Shown one piece after another: positions 44,281-56,200 of a stretch of 64,000 bases of DNA. The number at the start of each line of letters is the position of its first letter. Position 1 is the stretch's first letter. The stretch spans positions 63,322,617-63,386,616 of the forward strand of contig OY997588.1 of assembly GCA_963921825.1 (NCBI GenBank), given 5' to 3'. The notes below the pieces were generated by a model. That model saw only the letters and a list, made by a program, of their open reading frames with translations. It was not told the origin of the DNA and searched no databases. Made by a program: the position numbers and the translations under genes. The stretch comes from Erodium maritimum. Taxonomy: Eukaryota; Streptophyta; Magnoliopsida; Geraniales; Geraniaceae.

Positions 44281-46057
44281 CAGGATGTCGGGTTTGCACC
44301 GGCCTTGGCAGGGCGAGGCGTGTATCCCCATACATAACCCGTTGCTCGTCCTTCGACACATTCGACCTATCGAGGTTGCGTAGTAGACCTTTCCTAGTTG
44401 TTGGGGCCAATAAGGGTTATTGTTCGTGATTCACGACAACTCAACACCACCATCGATTTTCCACCCGTTATTGCTGACACTTCCGGGGGGGGGGGGGACC
44501 ATCTTCCAACATCTGCCACACCTATAAAGACATCCTTTGTTCCCAATCTTCATGAGTCAGATCGGGGGTGGGGGTGGGTGAGGGGACCTCGAGCGAAGGT
44601 CCCTAGTGAGCGGAATCAGGTCTATCTTATTGTTAGAGCCTTTCCCGTCCTCCTAATGAAATTGGTGGTTCATGAAGCAAGGAAATAGGTGGCGGCAGAT
44701 CCAGCCGAGGAGAAGGGCCGCGTCCGATTGGCGAAACCATAGTCCACGTTGCACCAGGTGGACCATGGTTGGATGATAGTCGTTTAACCAGGGAGCCGTG
44801 CGGGTAGATAGGGGAAACAAGGTGGGTAGAGAGGGATGATGTAATGGTGGAGGTGGCGAACAGAATGCATTCCAAAGAGGAGGCCACATGCGGCGACAAG
44901 TGGAAGCCCCACATAAGGAGGAAAGAGAGAACATTGGCACCATTAGGTCTCCCGCTGAGTTTCATTTTTTAGAATGCGGACGATATTTTTATTCATATGA
45001 TAATAAAGTGGTCATACTGACCGTACAAAGATGAAGAAAAACGAACAAGATGAGATACAGTTTCGGTGACATCCGAAACACTGATCCTACATCTAAATAC
45101 CCAGTTAAATCCAGGGAGATGCTAGAGGATGGTTCCCTATTCCAGTTGTGCTTAGCGCTGTTGTTCCATAAGGCTTTCCCCGTCTCAACTTGATCGATAC
45201 TGCTATGTCATATCGGTCGATCAAGGAGTATGCTAGGGAAAGGAGGAGCCACGAAATCATCAGGTATCTGATCCATAGAGGTCGGGGTGTGGCTTCTCAA
45301 GAACACCCCGTGGTGCCCTGGTTGAGTCATGGCGAACCGAGAGGCCTCTCAGCATGCCTCGTTGCTTTCCTTTGAGGTACATGTTCCGTGGCGGATCCCA
45401 CACACACCCTATGGGACTGATATCCATAGGTTGAATCAGCCAAGAAGGGGTCATTGGCATCCAGATTGGGTGCTTGTCTATTAGTGGTCCGCTAATAGGG
45501 ATAGCGAAGGGATGCCTCACATCTTGGTCGCAATATCCTGGGTCATGCCCCGTATAAGTTAGGTTCGGAGGTGGAATCGCTCTAGGCAGGGCAGTAGTGA
45601 CGATTTGGGCTGAGCAGTTGGTGGACCGCCTTGGGATGCATTAGAAGCTTCCAAGGATCTTGTACCATTCAGAGGGGACCTTTAGTTAGGTAGGAAGTCA
45701 TGTATTGCCTCTACCTTTCCAAGTCATGAAGTCTGATCCCCGTCGGGAGATCGGTTGGAAGGAATGGGCATAATGCACCCTATTTTCGCTGATGGTGGTA
45801 CCTTATGCAGGAGATCCTATATCAGTTCTAGGTTTAAGGAATGCCAAGTAGTTGGGCCCGACACGAGGAAACGCTCACAGTAGGCCAGGATTAGTAGAGG
45901 GTTTTTGGCCTCAATGGCCTCCTCGGTTGGCAGCAATGGTCGTAGCTGACGGATTAGAGATTCCGACATTCGGTCATCCTGTGGGGCACGATCAGGGCAG
46001 TGGCGACGGTTTTCCCGAATCGATCTGAGCCGAGTTGGGGGAGAAGGGGGTTTGGAG
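44281..46057. other. Unidentified block of near-genic composition
   Basis: This 1.8-kb block is less AT-rich than its neighbours and contains several frames of 60-110 codons on both strands. No frame shows a recognisable domain or obvious codon bias. It has a 13-G run at 44485-44497. It may be decayed coding DNA of a mobile element or a lost gene; its origin is unknown to me. Confidence 0.4.
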
Positions 46058-47975
46058 TGTTAGTTTGTTCCCTAAGACAATCTTGATCTTGGACGACATT
46101 TTCACTATTATTATCATTTTTATAATGATAATAGCGTGAATAATTAACTCCTTCTAAGATCATCAAGTATGTGACTTGATAGTAAAGCTCTTAGATGTAT
46201 AAGGAGCATTATTCTAATGATCCATAGTCTTATTGATATACTAAGACTAGTATGATGTTGACCGATAATCATGTTCTACTGATGATTCATATTGGATATG
46301 AAGTCAAATCATAGATGTCATTTGTTGAAATGGTATTAAATGGCCCACTGTGAGAATACTACATATGAACTATCATGAGTATTTCTCAATACCGTAATAT
46401 GGCTTAAGTCCTTTGACCTTGTAGTCATCATGAATTTCTATATAGGTGGTTGTGTATTTTGACACAATTCAACATTGTCTTTAACCGGAAAACAATACAT
46501 ATTGATGTTGGATACTTAATTATCTATGTGAGAAATGTGAGTGACTGATAAGAGATTTGCTCCTCATGTAAATGTAAGACAAATATCGTTTTCCCCCTTG
46601 ATAAACAAGACTGTTGAAATGCATGGTCATGCAAATCGATAATAAGTTACTGTTGCAATCTACTTAAGATCAAGAAACAAGTGATCGAATAAAATAAGGA
46701 TAACAACCCTATGCCTTATACTCGATCGAGATATCGCTGAAAAAGGGATTAAGATATTAGCGGTAAAAGTTAAATCGGATTGACAATCATCATACAACTT
46801 TGGTAAGTCATAATTCCTTGCTAGAGGCCAATTGTGGCATGTGAACGAAATGGGGATTGCGGGCTCACTAGCAAACGTTGTATGAGCCTACAGGGTCACA
46901 CATTACATGAAGCCCAAAATCGAATTGAACTTTGGAATCCAATTAAGTGAATAAAATAACATTATATTTGATATAATATTTATTTATTCATTACTCATTT
47001 TCAATTGCTAATATAATGAGGGGGAAACCCTGTATCCTAACCCCATTTGAGCTTTATTTTTCAATTCCTAACCCAGGTTTACCTCTGATGACATTTCCTA
47101 ACTGTCACCTTTCAATTTTTTGCAGAAAGTATTGTTTACCGTTTATTTTGATGATTCCGTTAGTTTTTTTTGCCACGTGTCACTTCACCGTGATGACACG
47201 TGGCCGACACGTAGGCAAAAAACTAACGGAATCGTTAGTTTTGACGATTTTTGATACTTTGTCACGCCCCGAATTCGGTAGAACCGAACCCGGAACGTGA
47301 ACGGTGAAACAATAAAACAGTTTTCAAACATTTTAATAAACCGCTTAAAATTACCACTTTGAGTTAAACAAAATAATATTTTACAACTGAAAACACACGT
47401 CCAAAACAAGCGGACAGGAACAAAGCGTACGTCGCTAAACTCCCAAAAACCCGGACTCCCGCTCCCAGCTCTTCAAGCTTCAAGAGTTCCCCTAGTCCGT
47501 CTCGCGACCAGTACCTGTAGGAAAAGCAGCTAGGGGTGAGCGTTCGCTCACCACCATGGATACCAGACTGACTACGGCGTACTAGCAGAAAATGACGGAA
47601 ACACCAACAACAAACCAAACACCGGGGACTATTATCCCCAAACTCAAGTAACCCGACTGTCACACAAAAACTGTTACTTCCCCAACCAACTCAACCCCGG
47701 ACGCGTAATGTAGACCCGACACAGCGGTTACGACCCCCACCAAAGACACAAAAGATAACCACGCAACACCCAAGATCACAAAGGATCGCACACAACAATC
47801 AAGATCACAAAGGATCGCACTCCAGCTACTCAGTGCCGGTTGCTAACCGGCTGGGTTTGAGCCTCCCCACGCAACTTTCCCCGAACGCAGTCGGGCCAGG
47901 TGGTCGACCTGTTAGCGATATATACAATGATACTTTTTCGATAGCTAGTCGGAAGGGGAGCCGCCCTTCATCGCC

Positions 47976-48130
47976 GAAGAAATGCACAACTTTACCGATG
48001 GTTAGTCGGAAGGCTAGCCAACCCCCACGCGCGCGACCACAGGACCCATTTATCGCAGAAGAATGCACAACTTTACCGATGGTTAGTCGGAAGGCTAGCC
48101 AACCCCCACGCGCGCGACCACATGACCCCA
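47976..48130. repeat. 82-bp tandem duplication in LTR
   Basis: Two near-identical copies (GAAGAAATGCACAACTTTACC ... CACGCGCGCGACCACA) start at about 47976 and 48058. The short frame through them is a by-product of the repeat. Confidence 0.85.
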
Positions 48131-48203
48131 TAATTGTCAGGCGGGCCCCCAACCTCCATGCAATCACAGTCACAATCAAAGTTCAACAAATAGCGACAAC
48201 ACA

Positions 48204-48475
48204 GGTTTAACACCCCACAGGCATGCATGGCCACCCACGACACACAAAACAGTAACATACGGGTTCAACACCTCAAAGGCACACCTGGCCACCCACGACA
48301 TACAAACAGTAAAATTACAGGTTCAACTCCCCACGGGCACTCATGGCCACCCAAGACACACAAACAGTAAAATACGGGTTCAACTCCCCACGGGTACTCA
48401 TGGCCACCCAAGACACACAAACAGTAAAATACATGTTCAACTCCCCACGGGCACTCATGGCCACCCACAAACACA
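48204..48475. repeat. 57-58-bp tandem array, five copies
   Basis: Units start near 48204, 48262, 48320, 48377 and 48434. Each contains GGTTCAACTCCCCACGGG and ATGGCCACCCAAGACACAC with few changes. There are no unique spacers, so it is not a CRISPR array. Confidence 0.85.
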
Positions 48476-48521
48476 ACAATTCAATCAACCTCAGGGCACA
48501 ACTAAAAGCCACCAGTATCTT

Positions 48522-48690
48522 TGTTCGATATGTTCACTTATCCTACGACACTCCTAAGTGTCACATGCATTTCTATTGTTCGATACGTTCACGTATCATA
48601 CGACACCACTAAGTGTCGCCTGCATTTCTAGTGTTCGATAACTTACTTATCCTACGACACCACTAGGTGTCACATGCATTTCTACTGTTA
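48522..48690. repeat. 55-bp tandem array, three copies
   Basis: Units start at 48522, 48577 and 48632 with TGTTCGATA and contain CCTACGACACCACTAAGTGT and CATGCATTTCTA. They lie directly after the 58-bp array in the same LTR. Confidence 0.85.
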
Positions 48691-50760
48691 ACTTTCCCTA
48701 GTCAAGGCCGAGATCCGGCTACTTTTCCCTACCTCGTAACGCTTTCCCAAAAGTCCACGACCAATCTCCGGCGTGCTCGCGATCACTCGCCTAGCTTCCC
48801 CTTTCCGCGGTCGTCGGTACGATCTAACAAGATCACAATTAAAATACTTTTTAAGTTCGCAGGCAAAAACTGAATTTAAAGAATTAGACGCCCAAATGCA
48901 ACCCCGGTAATGTCGATCACTCCCAAACTTCCCAATTACACGACATTATCAACAACGGGCCCAGAAAGGCCCGATTCGCTCGGCTCGGCGAATCTGCCCG
49001 GGATTGGAAAACCCCCTTCCGGGGCTCCGAAAATTCCCGTTTTCGTTTCTACGATCTTAGAATAATTCAAGGGTTCCAATGCAATCGACGGAATCAATTT
49101 CCGACTTCCGAGCAATTTAATTCGCATTTAAAGTTTCTAAACCCGTCATTTCCAACTTTTACAATTTAAATCCAAAATTCGTTCCGGGTGTGGATTAACA
49201 ACTTGGGGATCGTCCTAAACCACCCGAACACGAAAACCCGAGACCCGAACACGTGGGCCCCACCCTGCCACCCTTAGCCGTGGGTGGCTGGACCGGTTTT
49301 GGATCGGTTCACCACCATGGTGGCCGGTCCTAGCTCCGGCCAGCCACCACCCACGGTGGCCGGAGCTCCCCCAAGGCTCCGGTCACCGGAAACCGATCAT
49401 TTTTCGCTCCAAAACGTTCCCAACGAACCCTACACCTCGACTCATCCATATTTAACCCGTTTAAACACAAACCCTAACTTTCAAACGTACCAAAACGAAA
49501 ATCGAATAGGTTCTCACCGTAGGGAATGACGATGGAAGCTGGATTCTTCAACCGTTGAGACGATCCGTCGGTTGGATCATCGGGAAATCCCTAAGCCCTA
49601 ACACTTTCTTCTCTTTTTTCCTTTTTCTTCTCTCCTTCCTCTCCTCTTTCTCTCTTCTTTTCTCTTTTTTTCTCTAAGTGGCCGAACACCCTCACCTCTC
49701 ATCCTTTTGTTTTGTTCAAAATTACCTAACACCACCACTTGTGTGACAAGTGGCAAGTGGGTCCCACCGCTTTAGAAAATATCTTTGTAGATATTTTTCT
49801 GTCAGATTCGCGAAATTCGGCCGTCTCGGGCCCCGAACGGGCCCATTTTCCAAGAAATTACGAAACTTCACGGGCTACAAGGAAACGGCTCAACTAAGAC
49901 CTTTGTAACGACGTCTAAGATTTTTGGATCCAAAACGGGTCTCGAACGGACCAAAACGTCGCTCGGTTGACTTTTCCAGCAAAAAGTCAACCTTTCCCAA
50001 ACTGGTCAGAAAGTTGCCCTGAGTCCCCTAGAACTCACTTTGGTCGATATCGGGGTCAACTTAAGTCTGGTATGACCCTCGGGGTCAAATTTAGGTTCAT
50101 TTAAGTGTATGTCCCAAAATTTTAAATTTTCATGTTTTTCGCTGATTTGATTGGCGTTGACCGGGGGTGGTTCTTACATACTTTCTGCAAAAAATTGAAA
50201 GGTGACAGTTGGGAAATGTCACCAAAGGAAAACCTAGGTTAGGAATTGAAAAACAAAGCTCAAATGGGGTTAGGATACAGGGTTACCCCCATAATGAGAT
50301 TATGTTAGGCAATATATATGGAAAATGACTTTCGAATCTCGAAAATTTAAAGAGATTATTTTTACATGTCTATTACTCCTAAAATGTCTCAACTTGTCAA
50401 ATTTGAAGCCCATGTGTGGCCTTTTCGAAATATAAGATCATGTGATCATGTTTGGGAATAAATAAGCATACAAAACTAGAGATAAGCGGTGAAGAAGAGA
50501 ACTTTTGTGCTAGCACCCAAACAATTTTGGGAGTGTTTGTTGGTGTGGAAACCTGAAGAGGAAAGATTCTTTTGAAGAGGTCTCGACATCGTCAAGCAGT
50601 AAAAACGTTCTTGGCCCCTGTCTCGAACTGGGCTCAAAATCGAAAGGTAATCTCCTCAATTTTTCGTGTCAGTTCATTCAGAATTACATGGATCCAAACG
50701 ATTTTATAGGGAATTTTTATTTTCCGTTGCATTCTTGGAACCCTAGAATCATTCATGGAG

Positions 50761-51694
50761 GTCTCTTTCTCCGAAATCGCTCCTATTTCATAAATAGTGG
50801 ATAGTTTCAGGCCGAGCAATCGTAGTCACCTGGGAACTCGTCATAGGGGTAACTATCTCGAGTGAAGAGATCGCACAAGGGGAATTGGGGTGGTGGGCGC
50901 CATCGGTGGAGTTGGGGGTGTTGTGGCTGAGGCTGGCTGAAGTTGCCGACGACGATAACCACTCACAAAGACAAACGAAAGGGAGGAAGAGAAAATCCTA
51001 GAAGAACATAAACTAAGTGAGGTTTAGTTTCGTTTTTTTTGTTAATTATGTATATTATATTAGATGAAACTAAGTGAGGAAGAGAAAATCCTAGAAGAAC
51101 ATAAACTAAGTGTATTAATGAACAAAAATAATTGTTTATTTTTGGGTATCTAGGCAATTTCTTTGAACAAAAAGAGAAAGTAGAAACATCAAACATGGGA
51201 GATGACAAGAAGATTCTGCAACATATATGTATGACTAATAGCAACACAAGTGAGAGGTTCATGTTTTGAGTTCAGTGTTAAAAGTCAACGATAGGTTTGC
51301 TTCACATAATAATAATATACAAAATAATAACTTAGGATTTCTTTATCTTTTTTCCTGAAAATATCAACAAGAGAAAGTGTGAACGATGTGTATGGGTATG
51401 GAAATGGCTTAATAGCTATGATTAAATTTAAATGGATGGGTGAAGAGAGGGAGAGGTTAGACCCATAATCATTCTACAGACGTCTGCGTGTGGGCTGGGA
51501 ACTTGTTTAAGGTCAAGGAAGCTCTGTTAGCATCTTCAGTGGACCATATGCTATGAGTTTCTTGTTTGGTAGGAAATGTAGGAGAAATATATATACACTT
51601 CAAAAATGTACATGCAATGGATTTACCTGCAATTTTCTGCACAAGTAATAGTGCAGTCTAACTTTTATCTTATTTTTTATTTATAGAAAGAGAC
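50761..51694. other. Intergenic DNA with a short direct repeat
   Basis: No gene was recognised. GAGGAAGAGAAAATCCTAG followed by AAGAACATAAACTAAGTG occurs twice, at about 50983-51020 and 51075-51112, perhaps flanking a small inserted or duplicated segment. Confidence 0.45.
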
Positions 51695-51703
51695 ATTATT
51701 ATA

Positions 51704-53118
51704 GGACAATTTTCACCTCAATACCCTAACTATTGGGTTTTCTTCACTTCAATACCCTAACTTTCGTTTGTGGCATCTCAATACCCTAGAATGTCATTTT
51801 GTGTCACTTTAGTACCTACTGTTAGTTTTTGTCTATTTTCCATCCAAACACTTGAAAAGTCTATAATACCCCTCAGAAACAGTCAAATTTTCAAACCCAT
51901 GCCATTAGTTTTCAAAAAAACTGATTTCATAATAAAAAAACTGACTTTATAATTAAAAAACTGATTTTATAATAAAAAAATGATTTTATAATTAAAAAAA
52001 ACTGATTTTATAAAAGATAAACTGATTTTTTGAAATCATTTATTTTTAGTTCTTTACTTGTTAAATTTTTTTTTGTTCATTTTGCTTCCTAGATCTTGAA
52101 AATCAAACTCTTTTTGTTCATATCAGTCTCTGAAAATCAAACTCTTTTTGTTCATATCAGTCCCTAAGCTCCTGGGAACCCTTTGAATACAAATTTGAAT
52201 CAGATCCAAAATCATAGTAACATTTGAATAAGATCCAGAATCACAGTAACAAAAATGAGAAGAAGACTACCTGAATTCAACCTAGAACACTCCCAAACCC
52301 TATTTAAATCCACACCCAAATTCGACCTCGAACAACAAATCCTTTCAACACAGATTTAAACCCGAAACCAAACAACAAAACCCAAATAATTTCAACACAA
52401 ATTCAAACCCAAAATATCTTGTATTTGTGATGATGATGATGATGCTTATTTGAAATCGCCGGCGAACATGAGCATGTACAGAGGAGGAGCGCAGGCAGTC
52501 GTCGCTGCGGCGGAGGCGAAATCGCCGGTGGTGCTATCGATCGACTGTCTGAAAGGGACCTCCAAGGGCGACGCCGTCAACGAGGAGCAAGGAGACCTCC
52601 ATGTTCGTCCGCGTCCGCCATGGCGCCGACGACTTCGTCGAGCTCTAGGCTTACATCGTCCCCAACGATTCCGATTCCGACTTCGCCGACGACACGCTGG
52701 TGGTGGTGCGCCACCACTACAACCACGCCGACCACGTGGTTGGGGTTGGTGGTCTGAGGAAGAGCGAGGGAGGTGTAGACGGGGTTGGGGTTGGTGGTTT
52801 GAGGAAGAGAGAGGGAGGTGCAGACGGGATTGGGTTGGTGTGTGACAGAGAAGAAGAGAAGGATGTGGATTAAAAGAGAAAAAGAGAGTTAAGTAATTAG
52901 GGTTTGAAGAGATCAAGGGTATTTTGGGTATTTCAGAAAACAAATAGGGTCATGTGCCATGCACATGACTATTTTCCATCCAAAAATGGATGGAAATTGA
53001 CTTTGGGTACTAACGTGAAAAAAAAATGCATTCTAGGGTATTGAGGTGCCACAAACTAAAGTTAGGTTATTGAGGTGACGAAAACCCAATAGTTAGGGTA
53101 TTGAGGTGAAAATTGCCC
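51704..53118. mobile_element. Foldback element FB4 with exact 9-bp TSD and GC-rich cargo
   Basis: The 1415-bp element starts GGACAATTTTCACCTCAATA and ends with the inverse, TGAGGTGAAAATTGCCC. The perfect 9-bp duplication ATTATTATA flanks it (51695-51703 and 53119-53127). Each arm has three spaced CTCAATACCCTAAC-type modules. The interior holds an AT-rich segment with repeated AAACTGATTTTATAAT (51918-52030) and then a GC-rich coding-like block at 52446-52860. Confidence 0.9.
52446..52860 (+). pseudogene. Possible captured gene fragment inside FB4
   Basis: On the plus strand a frame starting at 52468 reads MSMYRGGAQAVVAAAEAKS and PVVLSIDCLKGTSKGD. After a frame change near 52590 it continues MFVRVRHGADDFVEL, a TAG at about 52647, then AYIVPNDSDSDFADD. 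Such sequence is protein-like and GC-rich, unlike the arms. It looks like a piece of a plant gene acquired by the element, as in Pack-MULEs. The source gene is not identified. The antisense 165-codon frame (52943-52446) is Pro/Arg-rich and is probably a shadow. Confidence 0.5.
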
Positions 53119-53295
53119 ATTATTATATTACAAAAAATTATTACAACGATCAAAGCCTCCAAAAAGTTTTTGACCAAAAAACTCCGCGACAAAATTATCA
53201 TTAATCTGATAGTAGGAAAACGGTATTGAAAAGTATAAACTTAAACTAAAAGACACAAATTGCTAATGACCGCTCAAAATAGTGTCTAAATGCTA

Positions 53296-56200
53296 TTTTT
53301 TTTATCAGCAAGTTTTTTAAAATTTATAAACCCAATCTTTGAAAAAGAAGATTCGACCAGGGGCGAACCCTCCAAGAGCAATTACAAACAAAAGGAACAA
53401 GTGTGTCCCTAAACCTAACCTAGCTTAACCCACACGTTAGGTCAGCCAACCTTATACAACACTTTTCTACCCAAAACCAACAAAACTCAACCTTTCTTAT
53501 ACAACACATTTGTACCCAAACCCACCAAAACCTAACAACATAGTTTACTCTTAGTTCATCACAACACCTTACACCTCCTATCAAAATGAGCTGTCCAAAA
53601 CCGGAGGTAAAAGAGCATTGAAAACACAAGACAACCCCAAAGTCTAAGCAATACATAATCCTACCTCAAGAAACATTCACCACATACCCAAAGACCTTAA
53701 CTGTAATACTACCACCAGCAGAAAACGATTACCACTCAAAACTGTAGCCATCCCTTGGAGATTGATCACCCAAGCACTGTGATTGAAATTGCATAGCCGA
53801 AGAGATCACCCCCACAAGAGCGGGAGGCCTTTAATGACTGAGCTCCAAAAAGCCTATAACACGCAGTTGAGAAACCTCAAGAAGCTCCCGACAACACAGA
53901 ATCATGAAGACCCACAGCACAAAACAGACACTCAAAACTAGAAAAAATTACCCTCACACACAGTTACACAGCAACAAAATCCCCACACACTGAGAATTCA
54001 GCCCTTTCCCAAGTTATAAACCTACCTCACAACTAAACTCACAATACTCCTCCACCCACCCACAAACCCAACCCAGCCCAAAACCCTCAGAACCAAGAAA
54101 TTGCAGCCATGTGAATGTGCCTTAGGATGCAAGGCACCAAGACAACCCCATCAAAACCTCTTTGCCTTTACTGTAGAGCACATTATGGGATCATTTATCC
54201 AAGATAAAAAGGAAAAGGACTGCCCTTCTTTAAAGTTTGCCCATAGCAATTGATAAGAATCATTTTGCACCTTAAGGGGGGGGGGGGGGGGGGACAGTTG
54301 CCTGATATGGAAGAATGCTTGATTTCTACTGATCCATACTCTCCAGATGACTAGAGAAGAAAGCATGGACCAATTCTTCCTAGCTTTGGAAGGAGCCAAT
54401 TGATCCCAAGCCAAAAACCAACTTAAAACTGAATCAGAGATAACTGTCCTAAATCCCCACCATTCAAGACATAAATCCCATACTACTACAGTAACCTTGC
54501 AACAAAAAAAAGGTGATCCAATTCCTCTGGGTCTTTACTACACAAGGGGCTCCAAATATTGCCATTGTACAGTCCTCTGGCAAGTAAGAAACATTTTGTA
54601 GGCACACCTTGCACACACAACAACCAAGCAAAGGTAGCCCCTTTGGGAGGGAGGATGGGAGCCCAAAGCAGTGTAGGCCAATCCAAAGAGGTATCCCAAG
54701 ACTCATCTAGAAGCTCATACATCTTATGCACAGAGAATCCCCTATGATCATGTACCCAGGAAGCAACATCATTTCCCCCATTTAGGCTGCTAGCATTGAT
54801 AGCATCACAAAACAAATGGAATTGATCCTTTTCCCACGCCCTCAAGTGTCTTCTGAAGGTGATAATCCAATTTAAATCAGACCAAAATGCAGATATCAAA
54901 CCTGATTTCTGAGTACTCAGAAGATAAAGTCTATGGAATTGATATTTAAGAGGGATATCCAGCAGCCACTTATCTTCCCTGAAGTGTACCCTATTCCCAG
55001 AATTTAGCTTCCAATGGATCCCTATAGCTCCAATGGCATTAGATAATTTTGGACACAGTAAAAGAGATTCCACATGACTTATGAAGCTTTGACCATTCTG
55101 CAATAAGAACTCTGAAAGGTCCCAAGAATCACTCTCCCAGCCAAACTTTGCACAGAGTAAATTTTTCCAGAGAGAATCACTTTCCAGAGCAAATCTCCAC
55201 CACCACCTTGCAAGTAAAGCTTTGTTCATGATATGTAAGTTCTTTATCCCCAATCCACCCACTGATTTTGGTCTGCAAATCAAATTCCATCTGATCTTGT
55301 GTAGGACCCTTTTATTAATGGTACCATTCCACAAAAATATTCTCTGCCATTTCTCGATCTCAAGGATGACACACTTAGGGGCTTTATACAGAGACATGTA
55401 ATATAATGGAGGGGAGCTTAGTGAAGATTTGATCAGAGTGATCCTACCACCAAAAGATCTGGACTTGGCCTGCCACAAATTCAGCTTCTTTTTGAAATTG
55501 TTGATCGTAGGAACCCACGTCTTCTTTTCCTTGGATTAGCTCCCAATTGAAAACTAAGGTAATCAAAGGGGATCTCCATAGCTGAGCATCCCAAGATTTG
55601 TGTGATCTCCAAGTTAGATACTGATGAAGCATTTAGAATAAGAACTTTGGACTTCTGAAAATTGATCTTTAAACCAGTGGCCTTTTGAAGACAGTTGAGA
55701 GTGTGTTTGAGGTTTATAGCCTGTTGAATACCTGCCTCAATGAATATGAGGGTGTTATCTGCAAATTGGAGGTAGGATATCTCAGGCCCTTGATTATTGC
55801 GTTTGATGCCAGCAAACATGTTATTCTGTATCCCTTTAACCATAAGCTGATGAAGACTCTCAACTAATAATGCAAGTAATAAAGGAGATAAAGAGCAACC
55901 TTGTCTAAGGCCTCTCAAAACTCGAAAATCATCAGATGGAGAGCCATTTATCAAAACAGATGACCAGGCTTTGATGCACATTTCCATCCAAGAAATCCAT
56001 AGTTGACCAAAACCCATTGTTTTCAGAATACTCAGAAGTGCTTCCCAATTATGTGATCATAACCTTTTTCAAAATCCACCTTGAAAATAATTACTTTATG
56101 TGATTTTGGAACATTATCTTCACTTGACAGGATAGAGTACCCTTGAGATACCGTGAAACCATTGTTGTTATTCCTCCAAATAATTTGATCCTCCACATTT
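53296..56200 (-). mobile_element. LINE, 5'-truncated in the RT domain
   Basis: On the minus strand it runs from about 56200 to an A8 tail (T8 at 53296-53303) preceded by CTTGCTGAT. It contains RT, zf-RVT and a C-terminal region and about 0.85 kb of 3' UTR with an 18-G tract (54276-54293, plus strand). It joins another LINE remnant upstream, so the exact 5' junction (56130-56270) is uncertain. Confidence 0.8.
54151..56130 (-). pseudogene. LINE reverse transcriptase / zf-RVT pseudogene
   Basis: The block IIFKVDFEKGYDH lies at about 56095-56057 and is separated by a frameshift from the main RT frame (56017-55481). That frame has LRQGCSLSPLLLALL and the active-site box as YLQFADNTLIF, with the second catalytic Asp replaced by Asn. 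Further frames at 55478-54486 (LHIMNKALLARWWWRFALES, zf-RVT region) and 54414-54151 complete it. Multiple shifts and the FADN change make it inactive. Confidence 0.85.

Larger units (their letters stand above)
47260..50178 (+). mobile_element. 2.9-kb solo LTR of a Gypsy-type element, exact 5-bp TSD
   Basis: It starts TGTCACGCCCCGAATTC and ends GGTGGTTCTTACA. It is flanked by TACTT (47255-47259 and 50179-50183). TGTCACGCCCCG is a typical start of long LTRs of plant chromovirus (Tekay/Del) elements, so that assignment is an inference from family knowledge. It contains three tandem arrays and no coding domain. A second copy of its end lies at 63602-64000 in the opposite orientation. Confidence 0.85.
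47021..50290. mobile_element. Foldback element FB5 enclosing an LTR
   Basis: The arms of about 115 bp start GGGGAAACCCTGTATCC and end GGATACAGGGTTACCCCC. They include GACATTTCCTAACTGTCACC and its inverse. The flanking 8-mer ATAATGAG (47013-47020 and 50291-50298) is exact; a ninth base differs. Almost all of its interior is a single inserted LTR (47260-50178), so the original element would have been about 0.35 kb. Confidence 0.85.
46058..50755 (+). mobile_element. Solo LTR with exact 5-bp TSD, interrupted by FB5
   Basis: It starts TGTTAGTTTGTTCCC and ends CCTAGAATCATTCA. It is flanked by the perfect 5-bp duplication TGGAG (46053-46057 and 50756-50760). Without the 3.3-kb insertion it would be about 1.4 kb. 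Blocks such as GCATGGTCATGCA and CTATGCCTTAT...ATCGAGATATCG are shared with the LTRs at 34813-38437, so it belongs to the same broad family. No coding sequence is present. Confidence 0.85.

Noticed and set aside
44398..44965. Frames of about 100 codons on both strands
   Set aside because: They overlap antisense to each other, lack domains and include a G-run; no gene can be supported.
47833..48210. A 125-codon frame with repeated segments
   Set aside because: It is produced by the 82-bp tandem duplication inside a non-coding LTR.
48204..48475. Regular repeats resembling a CRISPR array
   Set aside because: Units are direct tandem copies without unique spacers, in a plant LTR.
47021..50290. 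A single 3.3-kb terminal-inverted-repeat transposon
   Set aside because: An internal LTR with its own TACTT duplication shows that the interior is a later insertion.
52446..52943. A 165-codon minus-strand Pro/Arg-rich frame
   Set aside because: The complementary strand reads as better protein-like sequence; this frame is likely a shadow of the GC-rich block.
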